Under the pieces are notes generated by a model. It did not search any database. It was not told the DNA's origin and was given only the letters and a program-made list of their open reading frames with translations. This document shows positions 29,601 through 36,846 of a stretch of 64,000 bases of DNA, one piece after another. The first letter of the stretch is position 1; the number at the start of each line of letters is the position of its first letter. Position numbers and translations under genes: made by a program. Origin of the DNA: SVEL01 sp045125245 (GTDB lineage: Bacteria > Bacillota > Clostridia > Lachnospirales > Lachnospiraceae). The stretch is from the NCBI GenBank assembly GCA_045125245.1, contig JBGVNF010000107.1, positions 1 to 64,000 on the forward strand, written 5' to 3'.

Positions 29601-32600
29601 TAGAGCATCCAATGTAGGAGGAATAGTAGGACAATACTTTGCTTCTGGTGTATCTATAGTATGTATAAAGGATGTAGTATCTAAGGTGGATATTAGCTCT
29701 TATACAGATGTTATAGGTGGTATTGTAGGATTGCTTAACATCCCAGCAGATATTGTGGATTCGCGAAATTCTACATCTGGTATAGCATCGGGATTAGCTA
29801 TAGGTAACGTATATGCATATAATCCTGACTCGGTATATGTTTCTCGTACAGTAGGTCAGGCCGCAGCAGGAAAGCTTATGTTCCATGGATGTGAAACACA
29901 GTTATTAAGTGGACAGGCGAAGGCTGATCTTACTGAAAATGAAAAAATATGTACAACAGATATTGTAACACTATCGAAATTGACTAATGATGCTAATAAC
30001 ACATATTTAAATATGATAAAGTTAGGTGATAAGTATAAATATGAGGATGACGGATATTTACCAAAGCTTTATTATGAAAGTGAGGATGTGTTATTACCAA
30101 ATCAGAAAGACATATTGTTAAAAGATATCAATGTAAGTGGTTTTGATGTTACAAATGTAACCGTTAGTAATAATGGTGTTAATAGATTTATTACATTGCG
30201 TATTTTAAATCCCAATCATTATTTAATAACTGATTTGGAGATAGAAAAACTTGATGTAGAATTTAGAAAAAATGACCAAGGTGTAACATTGATTGATTAC
30301 GTAGGAGATGTAACAACCATTTACTTGGAGTACTCTGGAGAACAAAAGCATTATCAGGATAGCTATGTACTTAACAAAATTTCTTATTATAATGTAAAGG
30401 AATCTTGTTATGATGAAAATATGTCAATAGAAAAAGCAAAGAATGATAGTGAAAATATTGTAAAAGCAGATGTTTTTGCTAGAGTTGGTCTTACATTATA
30501 TAGAACCATTAATTCTGTAGAACAATGGAGTATGATTGAACATTATCCTGAATATGAAAATTACATTATAGAGCAGGATATTGATTTTTCAAAATCCTCT
30601 AATTATACAACTGATCTTAAGATAGGTAGACTTGCAGGAAATAATAAGACATTAAAGAATATTACTCTTAAAGATCAGAGTCTTATACAGCAGGTTAATA
30701 GTGCTATTACGGATTTGAACTTTGAGAATGTAACTATTACGTCAGGAACAACAACAAATATTGGATTGATTAAGGCTAGTAATGGTAAGATATCAAACTG
30801 TAATTTTAATAATGTAACTATTAATAATACATATAAGTCTACAGGAACTATTAGTGAAATAGGTATTATTACAAGACAGAATGGTGGAAGTATTGAAAAT
30901 GTTACATTAAATAATGTAACTGTAAAAACAGTTGCTAATAAAGGTAATTATGTGGCAGGTTTAGTTGGATATTACTATGGTATAGGTAATATTGATACTA
31001 TCACCGTGGAAAATCTTAATGTAAATGGTGTAAATTATGTAGGTGGTATTGCGGGATTTATTTATATGTCAAATATTGATAATATAAATATTTCGAAAGC
31101 CAATATATTAGGAAAATCATCATATGTAGGTTTAGTTGCGGGTAGAATAAGTGATACTGCAAATGCGCAGTCATACACAGTATCCAATGTATCTATTAAA
31201 GGAAATCCAATATATACAGATGGTGTGTTTACTGGTTCAGATACTACTGTAAAGGGAACAGGCGAGGTAGGTGGTATCGCAGGAAGAAGCTATGAGGCTG
31301 ATTGTTATCATAAGGGCGCCATGATTTCAGATGCAAACAATGTTGTTGAAGGTATCTACGTTTCTGGTACTGCAAATAACATAGGTGGTGCATATGGATA
31401 TCATTATAATCATGCTTATAGAATTAACGTTTCAAACACACTTGTAGAAGCATTATCGGGTACAACACGTTCAAATGTTGGTGGTATAGTAGGTGATGAT
31501 GTTTATGGTGGTGGATATCTAACAAGTAAGGATAATATTATCGTTACAAGAAATTTCTCTAATGTAGGTGGAATTTACGGAATAAAAGAACGTAGTACAG
31601 TTAGATATAATTACTGCGAGAATACAACTATAAAGGCAGAATCAACATTAACTAAAAGAAATGAAAACGTAGGTGGAGCCATAGGACATGCAAGTTATTC
31701 TACATCATATTATTGTGGAGTAGTAAATGGAAAAGTGTTAGCTCCTACTATGGATAATGTCGGTGGTATAGTTGGTAAGATAGGTATAAGTATTTCAACA
31801 AATTATACATTATCCCAGAGCTATGCATTGGCTGAATATGATAAAGATGCCGATACACCAGCTGCGAACTCAGAATATCAGGTAGTAGGTTACACAAATG
31901 TAGGAGGTATAGTAGGTAGACTTGAGGGCTCAACACTTACATATTCTTATTCAAATATGAACGTAGAGGCTGTGGGTGGCCTACAAGCTATAGCAGGTGG
32001 CTTAACTGGTTACTATAATAACTCATATAATCAAGCATCTGCTACAATAAAGACATATTCAAATGCTAAATTACAATATAACTATTTTGCTGGAAGTGTT
32101 ACAGCAACAGACAGAATTGCAGGCGAAAATGCAAGCGGTTATGCAGGCGGTGCATTTGGTGTATCAGGTCTTTATAATGATTACCTTATTCCTGGTGGAA
32201 GAGTATTTTATAAAAATGATAAAAACAACTCAACTGGTACGGCTAATGAATCTAGCTTAACTATGAGAAACCTTATCCTTGCATCAGATATTAAAGGAAC
32301 ACAAGTAGGTGCCTTTGCAGGTGATGAAGCAATTAAAGGTGTAGACACTAGTGGCATAGCATATGCGAAGAAAGATGGAAAATTTGTTAAAGCATTTGCT
32401 GGTGGAACTAATAGAGTATTTGAAGGTGTTAAGCTAAATGGTACTCCAGTAGCTCAAATTCAGGTTGACGGTGTGAAAAATAATTCAGGTAATATAGTGT
32501 ATACAGGTGAAAAAGTATCATTATATAAGCCTTGGGTGTGGAATGAACAACAAGGAAATTGGGGAAAGAATGATATTGATAAAATAGTGATGTTTAAAAC

Positions 32601-34407
32601 ATCAGATATTACAGAAACACCTAATAGTACTAAAGGTACAAAAGCTTCAAACTTCTATGCAGAAATGTGTTGGGGAACTAGATATCAAAGCAGTAAAATA
32701 CTAAGAAATACATATTGGAGAATAAGTCTTAAGGGTAGAAAAGATGCTTGTGAATTAACAAGTGTATGTGTAGATAACTATCTTCCACAGATTCGTTCTA
32801 CAACAAGCGAGACATCAAAGTACAATAGTGATTTGAATATTAGGAACCAGGAAATCGTAGGAAGGTTACCTATTCCACAGTATGTAGATACTCAGACAAC
32901 TTTAATAACCCTTGATACTAGTGTGCCACCTATTATAGGAGATGTAGAGAATGAATCGTATGCTACCTTGTATCCGTCTGACGTAGACAAGATAAATACA
33001 GAATTTTCTGCTGATATGATAGGAACAACATATTATAAATTGACAACTGAAAGTGGAGTAGTTGTTGATGAAGGTGTGGTTGCTAACAGAGTCTATACAT
33101 ATACATATCCGTATAATGAAGATTTGATTCTAACATATGGTGCAGATGATACAGGTATTGAAACTGTAACATATGAGGTAGAGAAAATAAATCGAGATAT
33201 TATGGTATATGATGATAAATATTACTATTTAAGTAATGAAGGTTTAGTATACGGAAATGAATCTACATCTTGGATTGTAGAAGGCGAATTCATTAATATT
33301 ATGAATGGTAAAGCGTTAGATACAGATGGTTACATTTGGGAGATGAACGATGGAGAATTTGTAAAGACTGATGAAAAGATAGAAGATATCGAAGCATTAG
33401 ACGAGACAATGCCATTATTCAAGGGTGTATATAACAATGAAATCATAAGGACATACGCGAAATGTTCTGAAATTGTGTCAAGCGAAACTAGCATGTATAG
33501 AGAAGCACAGTTATTTGTAAAGAATAATTCTTTATACAGTATTGATGGTAGACTGTTAAATCAGAAGGATGGTGTTCAGATTTTTGATAAGAATGGTGAA
33601 CAGTATATGTCAATACTTGGAGAAGATGGTATGATGGTAGATATGTTTAATTCTGACATCTGTGCTCCAGATAAAGAGTATAATGTTAAAAATAAGGATA
33701 CTGTTCTTATGACTAATAATATAAATGCTAGTGTTCCATATGTTATCGTTAAGTATGCAAATGGAGGAACATTAGGATACAATTATATGTCAGGTGAAGT
33801 GCTTTTTGATAATAGAGTAAAAGATCAAGTGTCTATCTCTGATTATGCAGGAGAGTATTATTCAAATGATGATACTTCTATGTATGCTAATATTAGTAGT
33901 ACATATAAGGAAAATCTGAATTTATTATCAGGTATATCAAGTATAGATGAACTGGATAATTTACTTGGAAGTGGGTATAACGATTCGCAAGAATCAAATT
34001 CAGAAAATGAAACTGAAAAAGACACAGAAGAAATGACAGATAGCACAAAGCCTGTAGGAAAGCCAGAGATTGAAACTGAGCCAGAAACAGATACAGAGGA
34101 AGATGTAAACCAGGCAGTAAATAATCGTAAGTTTATGGCTGTCTATGATGTAGAAAAGGGTGCATATACAATTGTATTTGTGGAAAATTATCTTGTAGAC
34201 TCAGAATATAAGTCAGAAAATGACAGAGTGGGCGTTGATAATTTAGCATCTGTAATCAAAGGCAAGGTAGACAATGCTACATCTAAAAAAGATGAAAATA
34301 CAGAGCGAGGAATCTGGATGTATCTTATAGTAGCAGCGCTTTTAGTAACAGGTATGGTTTCATTTGTGCCAGTACTTCGTAAGAACTTAAAATATAAGAA
34401 GAGATAA
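23677..34407 (+). CDS. Giant surface protein anchored at both ends: Thr-rich linker, FN3-like and GLUG repeats
   Basis: 3576 residues, last gene of the operon, with its start overlapping the previous gene. Order: cytoplasmic basic tail, helix (about 17-37), beta-rich head (to about 265), a linker dominated by KETTT units (about 272-485), FN3-like beta domains (about 500-1240), and about fifteen GLUG-type repeats (GGIVG, GGIAG, AGLVG) typical of right-handed beta-helix adhesins such as M26 protease pro-regions (about 1240-2890). Further beta domains and an acidic Glu/Thr stretch (about 3437-3480) follow. It ends with a second helix (about 3548-3566) and basic tail KNLKYKKR. Both termini thus appear cytoplasmic, making one huge extracellular loop. 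No protease motif such as HExxH was noticed. Confidence 0.82.
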   Translation: MSKAKEQKIKEKNNKFFVIALIGAILVGVLIVLQIKFTEYMQFANPGLAIKTGTISKYLSMNPNEAEPQKKVGLYSFNSAEILYEHKDSLFFDNDEKIQMDDVYPVYLNHGSSLQLVNNKATLLDERFESVETYKGLILNEGTAYNPSGNQADACKYLLMELKNGYYINLSPIIYEKKASEKEIAEHSIINFTKDFFAFYEMENDELVYKYCVDIKEDMPIIVNGKEYTYEEFLLLIGVTKPSVDFDEETDEEESTLEIESGIIGTTSKNPGQVTTEEETTTESIETEDEGQSQTRPQDMTTDEMEKPSKPEKETDEIHKPTRPPKVTDEKTTAEKITSEEETTTEEETTTEDLMTEEETTTRKETTTKKETTEEETTTEKETTTEKETTTEKETTKKETTTKKETTKKETTRRQTTRKETTKRETTKRETTTRRPTTEEQTTTQSQTTTQVVTTTQKETTTKKETTTKKETTTLEETTTVAPGGSEETTIPTRPSSPGVRPDWVRPEKDPGASGGGTNKPVVEGYIKPTVEVGDFTAGVYRVTTALKVNDPARRIDKSKQVQFEVYEVGPKGKQTLVMRCYTGKTGTLVIGDGIIKPDTEYNIVYFFTYYNEFDEKVVEQIGETEPNIRTLGRDQLGDIYLTHEPGVSYSNRIEIANVGYGEGTDEEAVYGINLAQGIKVKITKNGEKVSNINLTSTHITRFKSGIAQTLTSLSNLAARTTYKYEFYVEDYFGNELSIKNADGQITTSRNNPTASIKVEENIIGKAQISVSAEDIDASAIIDESMPEKGIYIVVSKNSEGYTSYEQFKEAVKKDEEDKGEKEIWYHKLKPGEYTYSEEDGLKINKHLFTMDDLRLNTNYTAYVYCSYDLGNGQGVQEFQQIGRLGFISASLSGLGKVYLDCTVTDVTCDSAKIEYKVNTERTNKELLNLIKECKFEVYEKADDTYVGDMGFKKDEVITDEADSTRYVYEAFQNGELILDSIENLDSVTDYYLQASVKAYYLDYYEEEIMVYMNKVNFKTLRKPATVEVTDLLCAAGTLEFNVFVEDVDDAITGNSGNTVVVNLYSKAGEFVKAMRIEKNQLHTLKFTQLDVTKDYILRFLAVEYNEGYTNATLQTNVVLKSIDVKTMLEVSGNIKLQHIDKIYNNDTQYRAYTKTQISVSGPEDLKLINNCFYIHIEKDGVPVSDTDIMYLLEDKNLKDGLYVNDLRDNVEIGQHTYTYTLYIMAENRPLVLDTLEFTTETTVKSFTTAFELINLLKENPEGKYVAINDIVLYSGLNYKNPAEKNETDKDESEKGESVSGAKVVTTFDGTLDFQGYTLTHYYENGSGQQFIQNMGASAKLKDVVYDVYFDRDTSVYDAGVFCYRNYGTISDIVINFRGGRSITSNQYCGLIGRFNASCGIIERFVVNNIPDEDKQTLSAYNYVGMVVSSNDGIIRDGYAIGEDIYLTQANSSIARYCGGIVGVSNAAGRVENVFSTVNFIQAQRPESKYSYSYYYGAVAGYISGYFHNAYSIGESSPAEFKNDITTIDNTQEKYGIQISPTVGQIANGRYGDLYYWFDMKTSDSTSSTYNTKYVNMVQLDTLYNKGWQSTVLGEQFATEYVEIGFMPKVIMSSEMPFQKNIKLPERVVTKDLDISSTSVEKYINNDEGSDSAEIKIVFVNKQNYTITGLKIDGVTVELDRESAKSQDGYTTINALVTNPKEFKSSYKITEITYLRNNRGTTETVDYDMTMEFYRHISTVDDWYKYVVLNAKNKIVENVRLTSDIDFEKADAGKIRVQHQFDAKLDGNGKTLKNINLQKDFKTANNSTVWNLFSAVVGPEAEIYNLNIDNYKGGGKFDKNNRTYVARYGSVFYNVSGVIRNVHIKGIDIISYDRMGAFAATMNVGSELKNCSVTSDEAGVYGVKLTYVQPTSVESVICLGGLAGNINYTRITNCYITDLKVIAENLKSSQGVGGAVGYSSNSVFKSVYAEGDISTRASNVGGIVGQYFASGVSIVCIKDVVSKVDISSYTDVIGGIVGLLNIPADIVDSRNSTSGIASGLAIGNVYAYNPDSVYVSRTVGQAAAGKLMFHGCETQLLSGQAKADLTENEKICTTDIVTLSKLTNDANNTYLNMIKLGDKYKYEDDGYLPKLYYESEDVLLPNQKDILLKDINVSGFDVTNVTVSNNGVNRFITLRILNPNHYLITDLEIEKLDVEFRKNDQGVTLIDYVGDVTTIYLEYSGEQKHYQDSYVLNKISYYNVKESCYDENMSIEKAKNDSENIVKADVFARVGLTLYRTINSVEQWSMIEHYPEYENYIIEQDIDFSKSSNYTTDLKIGRLAGNNKTLKNITLKDQSLIQQVNSAITDLNFENVTITSGTTTNIGLIKASNGKISNCNFNNVTINNTYKSTGTISEIGIITRQNGGSIENVTLNNVTVKTVANKGNYVAGLVGYYYGIGNIDTITVENLNVNGVNYVGGIAGFIYMSNIDNINISKANILGKSSYVGLVAGRISDTANAQSYTVSNVSIKGNPIYTDGVFTGSDTTVKGTGEVGGIAGRSYEADCYHKGAMISDANNVVEGIYVSGTANNIGGAYGYHYNHAYRINVSNTLVEALSGTTRSNVGGIVGDDVYGGGYLTSKDNIIVTRNFSNVGGIYGIKERSTVRYNYCENTTIKAESTLTKRNENVGGAIGHASYSTSYYCGVVNGKVLAPTMDNVGGIVGKIGISISTNYTLSQSYALAEYDKDADTPAANSEYQVVGYTNVGGIVGRLEGSTLTYSYSNMNVEAVGGLQAIAGGLTGYYNNSYNQASATIKTYSNAKLQYNYFAGSVTATDRIAGENASGYAGGAFGVSGLYNDYLIPGGRVFYKNDKNNSTGTANESSLTMRNLILASDIKGTQVGAFAGDEAIKGVDTSGIAYAKKDGKFVKAFAGGTNRVFEGVKLNGTPVAQIQVDGVKNNSGNIVYTGEKVSLYKPWVWNEQQGNWGKNDIDKIVMFKTSDITETPNSTKGTKASNFYAEMCWGTRYQSSKILRNTYWRISLKGRKDACELTSVCVDNYLPQIRSTTSETSKYNSDLNIRNQEIVGRLPIPQYVDTQTTLITLDTSVPPIIGDVENESYATLYPSDVDKINTEFSADMIGTTYYKLTTESGVVVDEGVVANRVYTYTYPYNEDLILTYGADDTGIETVTYEVEKINRDIMVYDDKYYYLSNEGLVYGNESTSWIVEGEFINIMNGKALDTDGYIWEMNDGEFVKTDEKIEDIEALDETMPLFKGVYNNEIIRTYAKCSEIVSSETSMYREAQLFVKNNSLYSIDGRLLNQKDGVQIFDKNGEQYMSILGEDGMMVDMFNSDICAPDKEYNVKNKDTVLMTNNINASVPYVIVKYANGGTLGYNYMSGEVLFDNRVKDQVSISDYAGEYYSNDDTSMYANISSTYKENLNLLSGISSIDELDNLLGSGYNDSQESNSENETEKDTEEMTDSTKPVGKPEIETEPETDTEEDVNQAVNNRKFMAVYDVEKGAYTIVFVENYLVDSEYKSENDRVGVDNLASVIKGKVDNATSKKDENTERGIWMYLIVAALLVTGMVSFVPVLRKNLKYKKR
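24494..25131 (+). repeat. Thr/Glu/Lys-rich repeat linker in the 3576-residue protein
   Basis: More than 200 residues built from KETTT, EETTT and TTTKK units, encoded by ACA-rich direct repeats. It sits where the triplet stalks sit in the two other large proteins. Likely an extended linker and possibly glycosylated. Confidence 0.85.
27400..32350 (+). repeat. GLUG-type beta-helix repeat array
   Basis: About fifteen copies of a GG-hydrophobic-hydrophobic-G core (GGIVG, GGLAG, GGAVG, GGIAG, GGAIG) spaced 25-90 residues apart. Between them are short strand patterns and Thr/Asn-rich turns. It starts in two blocks, each introduced by a LxxDIDF-type strand and a FDGTLDFQGYT or FDAKLDGNGKT motif, as in GLUG adhesins. 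Confidence 0.75.
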
Positions 34408-34432
34408 AAAATTTTGATTCTTATTCTAAAAT

Positions 34433-34478
34433 TAAAAGCCATAAGAAAGTTTATAAAACATTCTTATGGCTTTTTAAA
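34433..34478. terminator. Bidirectional terminator ending the ATPase operon
   Basis: The perfect 14-bp stem AAAAGCCATAAGAA with TTCTTATGGCTTTT and a 14-base loop is followed by T-runs on both strands. It separates the operon from the convergent diguanylate cyclase gene. Confidence 0.9.
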
Positions 34479-35765
34479 TTATTCATCGTCATCTTCTATT
34501 AAGGATGCTAAAGAAATTTTGTAGTTTCCTTTTCCTAATCGCTTTGCTTCATATAAAGCAGCATCTGCCGATTCATACAATTCATTAAAGCTTGCGCGTC
34601 GTCCTTGGATTTTAGCTAATCCAGCGCTACATTCAATTTTGATTTTTCGATCATTCTCATAATAATTAAACTTTAGCTTTATTATAATCGAGTTGAGACG
34701 ATTTATACATTCTTGGAAATCGCCTTTGAGATAAAGAACAAACTCATCTCCACCTAGTCGTCCGAATACATCGTCATCGGTTATACTTTCACATACAATA
34801 TGACTAATCTTTTTAAGGAGCTGGTCACCTGTTATATGTCCAAAGGAATCATTGATGGTTTTAAAATTATCTACATCAAATAAACAGAACAAACCATTGC
34901 CGTTATTCTTGATTCTATTAGTAATAAGCTCTTCAGAATATCGTCTGTTCCAGGTTTGCGTTAGCGCATCAACACGGGCATACATAAGATTTGTCATTCG
35001 TTCAGCCATAGTAGCGGAGTAATCCTGCACTAAGATGAATACTTTTTCAACGTCCTTTTTATTTTCTGTTGGAATAAATACAAAGGTAAGTTTAGTCCAG
35101 ATATAATCGTCATCACGCTTAATTCTTACGTGAGTCATAAATACGTAGTCATGATTTTTAACACGCTTATAGAGGTCAATGTCTCTAAACATATCTAATT
35201 TTTCTATATCATCTTTATGAAGATAATTGGCACAAAGATTCCAGAACCATTCATCCATAATAGAAAAATTAGCCTCGTGGTGGAAGTAATCATAGTATTC
35301 CTGTTTGTCATATATGAAAACATTATGAATTAAATCATATTCCATAACGACATCATTCATATATTTAAGTACTTTTTTATAGACAGCATAATTCTTCGTT
35401 TCATCAAGAACGAGACCGCTAATCTTCTTAGTGAAAGAAATTCGTACAGATTCGTAGATAATGTTATTATCTATATAAGAGCAAAGTACAGAAAAATCCA
35501 CCATTATATCGTCAGAGGAATTGGTTCCACGTTCAGTAACAAGTATCTGAGCTAAAACGTTACATTTTGTTTCATCTGTAAGATAACCCTGGTAATCAGC
35601 AGTATCGATATCATAAGTTTTACTAAATATAGTTTTGTTAACCTCTATGACCTTTGAAGGTTCTTCGACCTTGTCGTAAAATACAGAAGCATCCTTTGTT
35701 TTTATGTATTTTTCACACGCATTTTTTACGGTATCTATAAAAAGCTGATATAAATTTTCACGCAT
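34479..35765 (-). CDS. Cytoplasmic diguanylate cyclase (PAS-like sensor + GGDEF)
   Basis: 428 residues without transmembrane helices. The first 250 residues contain weakly conserved alpha/beta domains, the second of which (about 140-255) has a PAS-like pattern ending in IFILVQDYSATMAERM. The GGDEF domain (about 270-420) begins with DALTQTWNRRY and keeps FDVDNFKTINDSFGH and RLGGDEFVLYL, so it should make c-di-GMP. AAGGATGG lies before the ATG at 35765; the GTG two codons upstream is too close to it. It is convergent with the giant operon and shares its terminator. The signal sensed is unknown. Confidence 0.88.
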   Translation of the reverse strand: MRENLYQLFIDTVKNACEKYIKTKDASVFYDKVEEPSKVIEVNKTIFSKTYDIDTADYQGYLTDETKCNVLAQILVTERGTNSSDDIMVDFSVLCSYIDNNIIYESVRISFTKKISGLVLDETKNYAVYKKVLKYMNDVVMEYDLIHNVFIYDKQEYYDYFHHEANFSIMDEWFWNLCANYLHKDDIEKLDMFRDIDLYKRVKNHDYVFMTHVRIKRDDDYIWTKLTFVFIPTENKKDVEKVFILVQDYSATMAERMTNLMYARVDALTQTWNRRYSEELITNRIKNNGNGLFCLFDVDNFKTINDSFGHITGDQLLKKISHIVCESITDDDVFGRLGGDEFVLYLKGDFQECINRLNSIIIKLKFNYYENDRKIKIECSAGLAKIQGRRASFNELYESADAALYEAKRLGKGNYKISLASLIEDDDE

Positions 35766-35873
35766 AAGCACACCATCCTTATTGTAAATTCACAAAATAT
35801 CTTTAAAATATTATAGCACTAATATGAAATATAGTAAAGCATAGAGATGATATAAGTAAACATAAAATTAAAG

Positions 35874-35898
35874 AAAAAAACGGCTACCGAAGTAGCCG
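35874..35898 (-). terminator. Terminator of purC
   Basis: Stem CGGCTAC with GTAGCCG around a CGAA/TTCG tetraloop, followed on the minus strand by a run of seven T residues. A textbook Rho-independent terminator. Confidence 0.92.
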
Positions 35899-35913
35899 TA
35901 AAATTCAATATAA

Positions 35914-36597
35914 TTATCTGTTGTTGATGATCTTTGTTAACTCAACTGGGTCAACAATCTTGCCATCCTTGTAAACTCTCATGTTACCAGAAGCGATCTC
36001 GTCGATAAGGATTACTTCATCGTTGTTGTAACCAAACTCAAACTTGATATCCCATAAATCAAGACCAAGTGTCTTTAAATCATCAGCTACAATCTTAGTA
36101 ATCTTTAATGTCTGCTCCTTCATGCTCTCGAACATAGCAGGTGTCATAACACCAAGAGCTGCAAGGCCTTCGCCAGTTACAAGTGGATCACCTAAAGCGT
36201 CATTCTTAAATGTACATTCTACATAACCACCTTCAAGAACTGTACCGTCCTCGATGTACTCGCCATATCTACGGATGAAGCTACCTGTAGCAACTAAACG
36301 GCAGATTACTTCAAGACCATGTCCAAAAACAGTTGCTGGAAGAACCTCCATAGTAGCATTCTCTAAATCAGCGCCAACATAATGTGTCTTAATTCCAGCT
36401 TCTTTTAAAAGCTCAAAATAGTGGATAGATGTTTCAAGGTTTGCCTTACCGATACCTTCGATTGTTAATCCTACTGAGTTTTCGCCTGGATCAAACACAC
36501 CGTCTTTACCTGTACAGTCGTCCTTAAACTTTAACATTACATTGCCATTTTCAAGGCTAAATACGTCTTTAGTCTTACCTTCGTAAATCAATTTCAT
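35914..36597 (-). CDS. purC: Phosphoribosylaminoimidazole-succinocarboxamide synthase
   Basis: SAICAR synthetase, 227 residues, the short bacterial form. It joins aspartate to CAIR using ATP in de novo purine synthesis. The N-terminus (YEGKTKDVF) is the conserved nucleotide-binding start. Near the C-terminus IDEIASGNMR replaces the commoner DEISPDTCR; variation here is known in Clostridia. It is monocistronic, unlike many genomes where purC sits in a pur operon. AAAAGGAGAA precedes the ATG, with a possible promoter TTGTGA-17-GATATT on the minus strand around 36620-36655. A strong terminator follows. Confidence 0.92.
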   Translation of the reverse strand: MKLIYEGKTKDVFSLENGNVMLKFKDDCTGKDGVFDPGENSVGLTIEGIGKANLETSIHYFELLKEAGIKTHYVGADLENATMEVLPATVFGHGLEVICRLVATGSFIRRYGEYIEDGTVLEGGYVECTFKNDALGDPLVTGEGLAALGVMTPAMFESMKEQTLKITKIVADDLKTLGLDLWDIKFEFGYNNDEVILIDEIASGNMRVYKDGKIVDPVELTKIINNR

Positions 36598-36756
36598 TTT
36601 CTTATTCTCCTTTTAGTCTAACTACAGAATGAATATCTTAACAAAAATACTTTATCACAATTTTATTAATAAGAAAACATTTTTTTTTATTATCTAACAA
36701 ATTTTTTTTTCGTATTAGTAAAAGTGAATTATTTATTGCGTATTCATTGCAAATAA

Positions 36757-36786
36757 TTGACACTATTATCTAAAATATGTTATAAT
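36757..36786 (+). promoter_or_regulatory. Near-consensus promoter of the chemoreceptor gene
   Basis: TTGACA at 36757-36762, 18-base spacer, TATAAT at 36781-36786. Both hexamers are perfect. The gene's long upstream in-frame codons overlap this promoter, which shows that translation must start later. Confidence 0.85.
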
Positions 36787-36846
36787 ATGTCCTATATTTT
36801 AAGTGACGTGACAAATAAATATAGGTCCGTAGAGTTGGAGGAAAAC

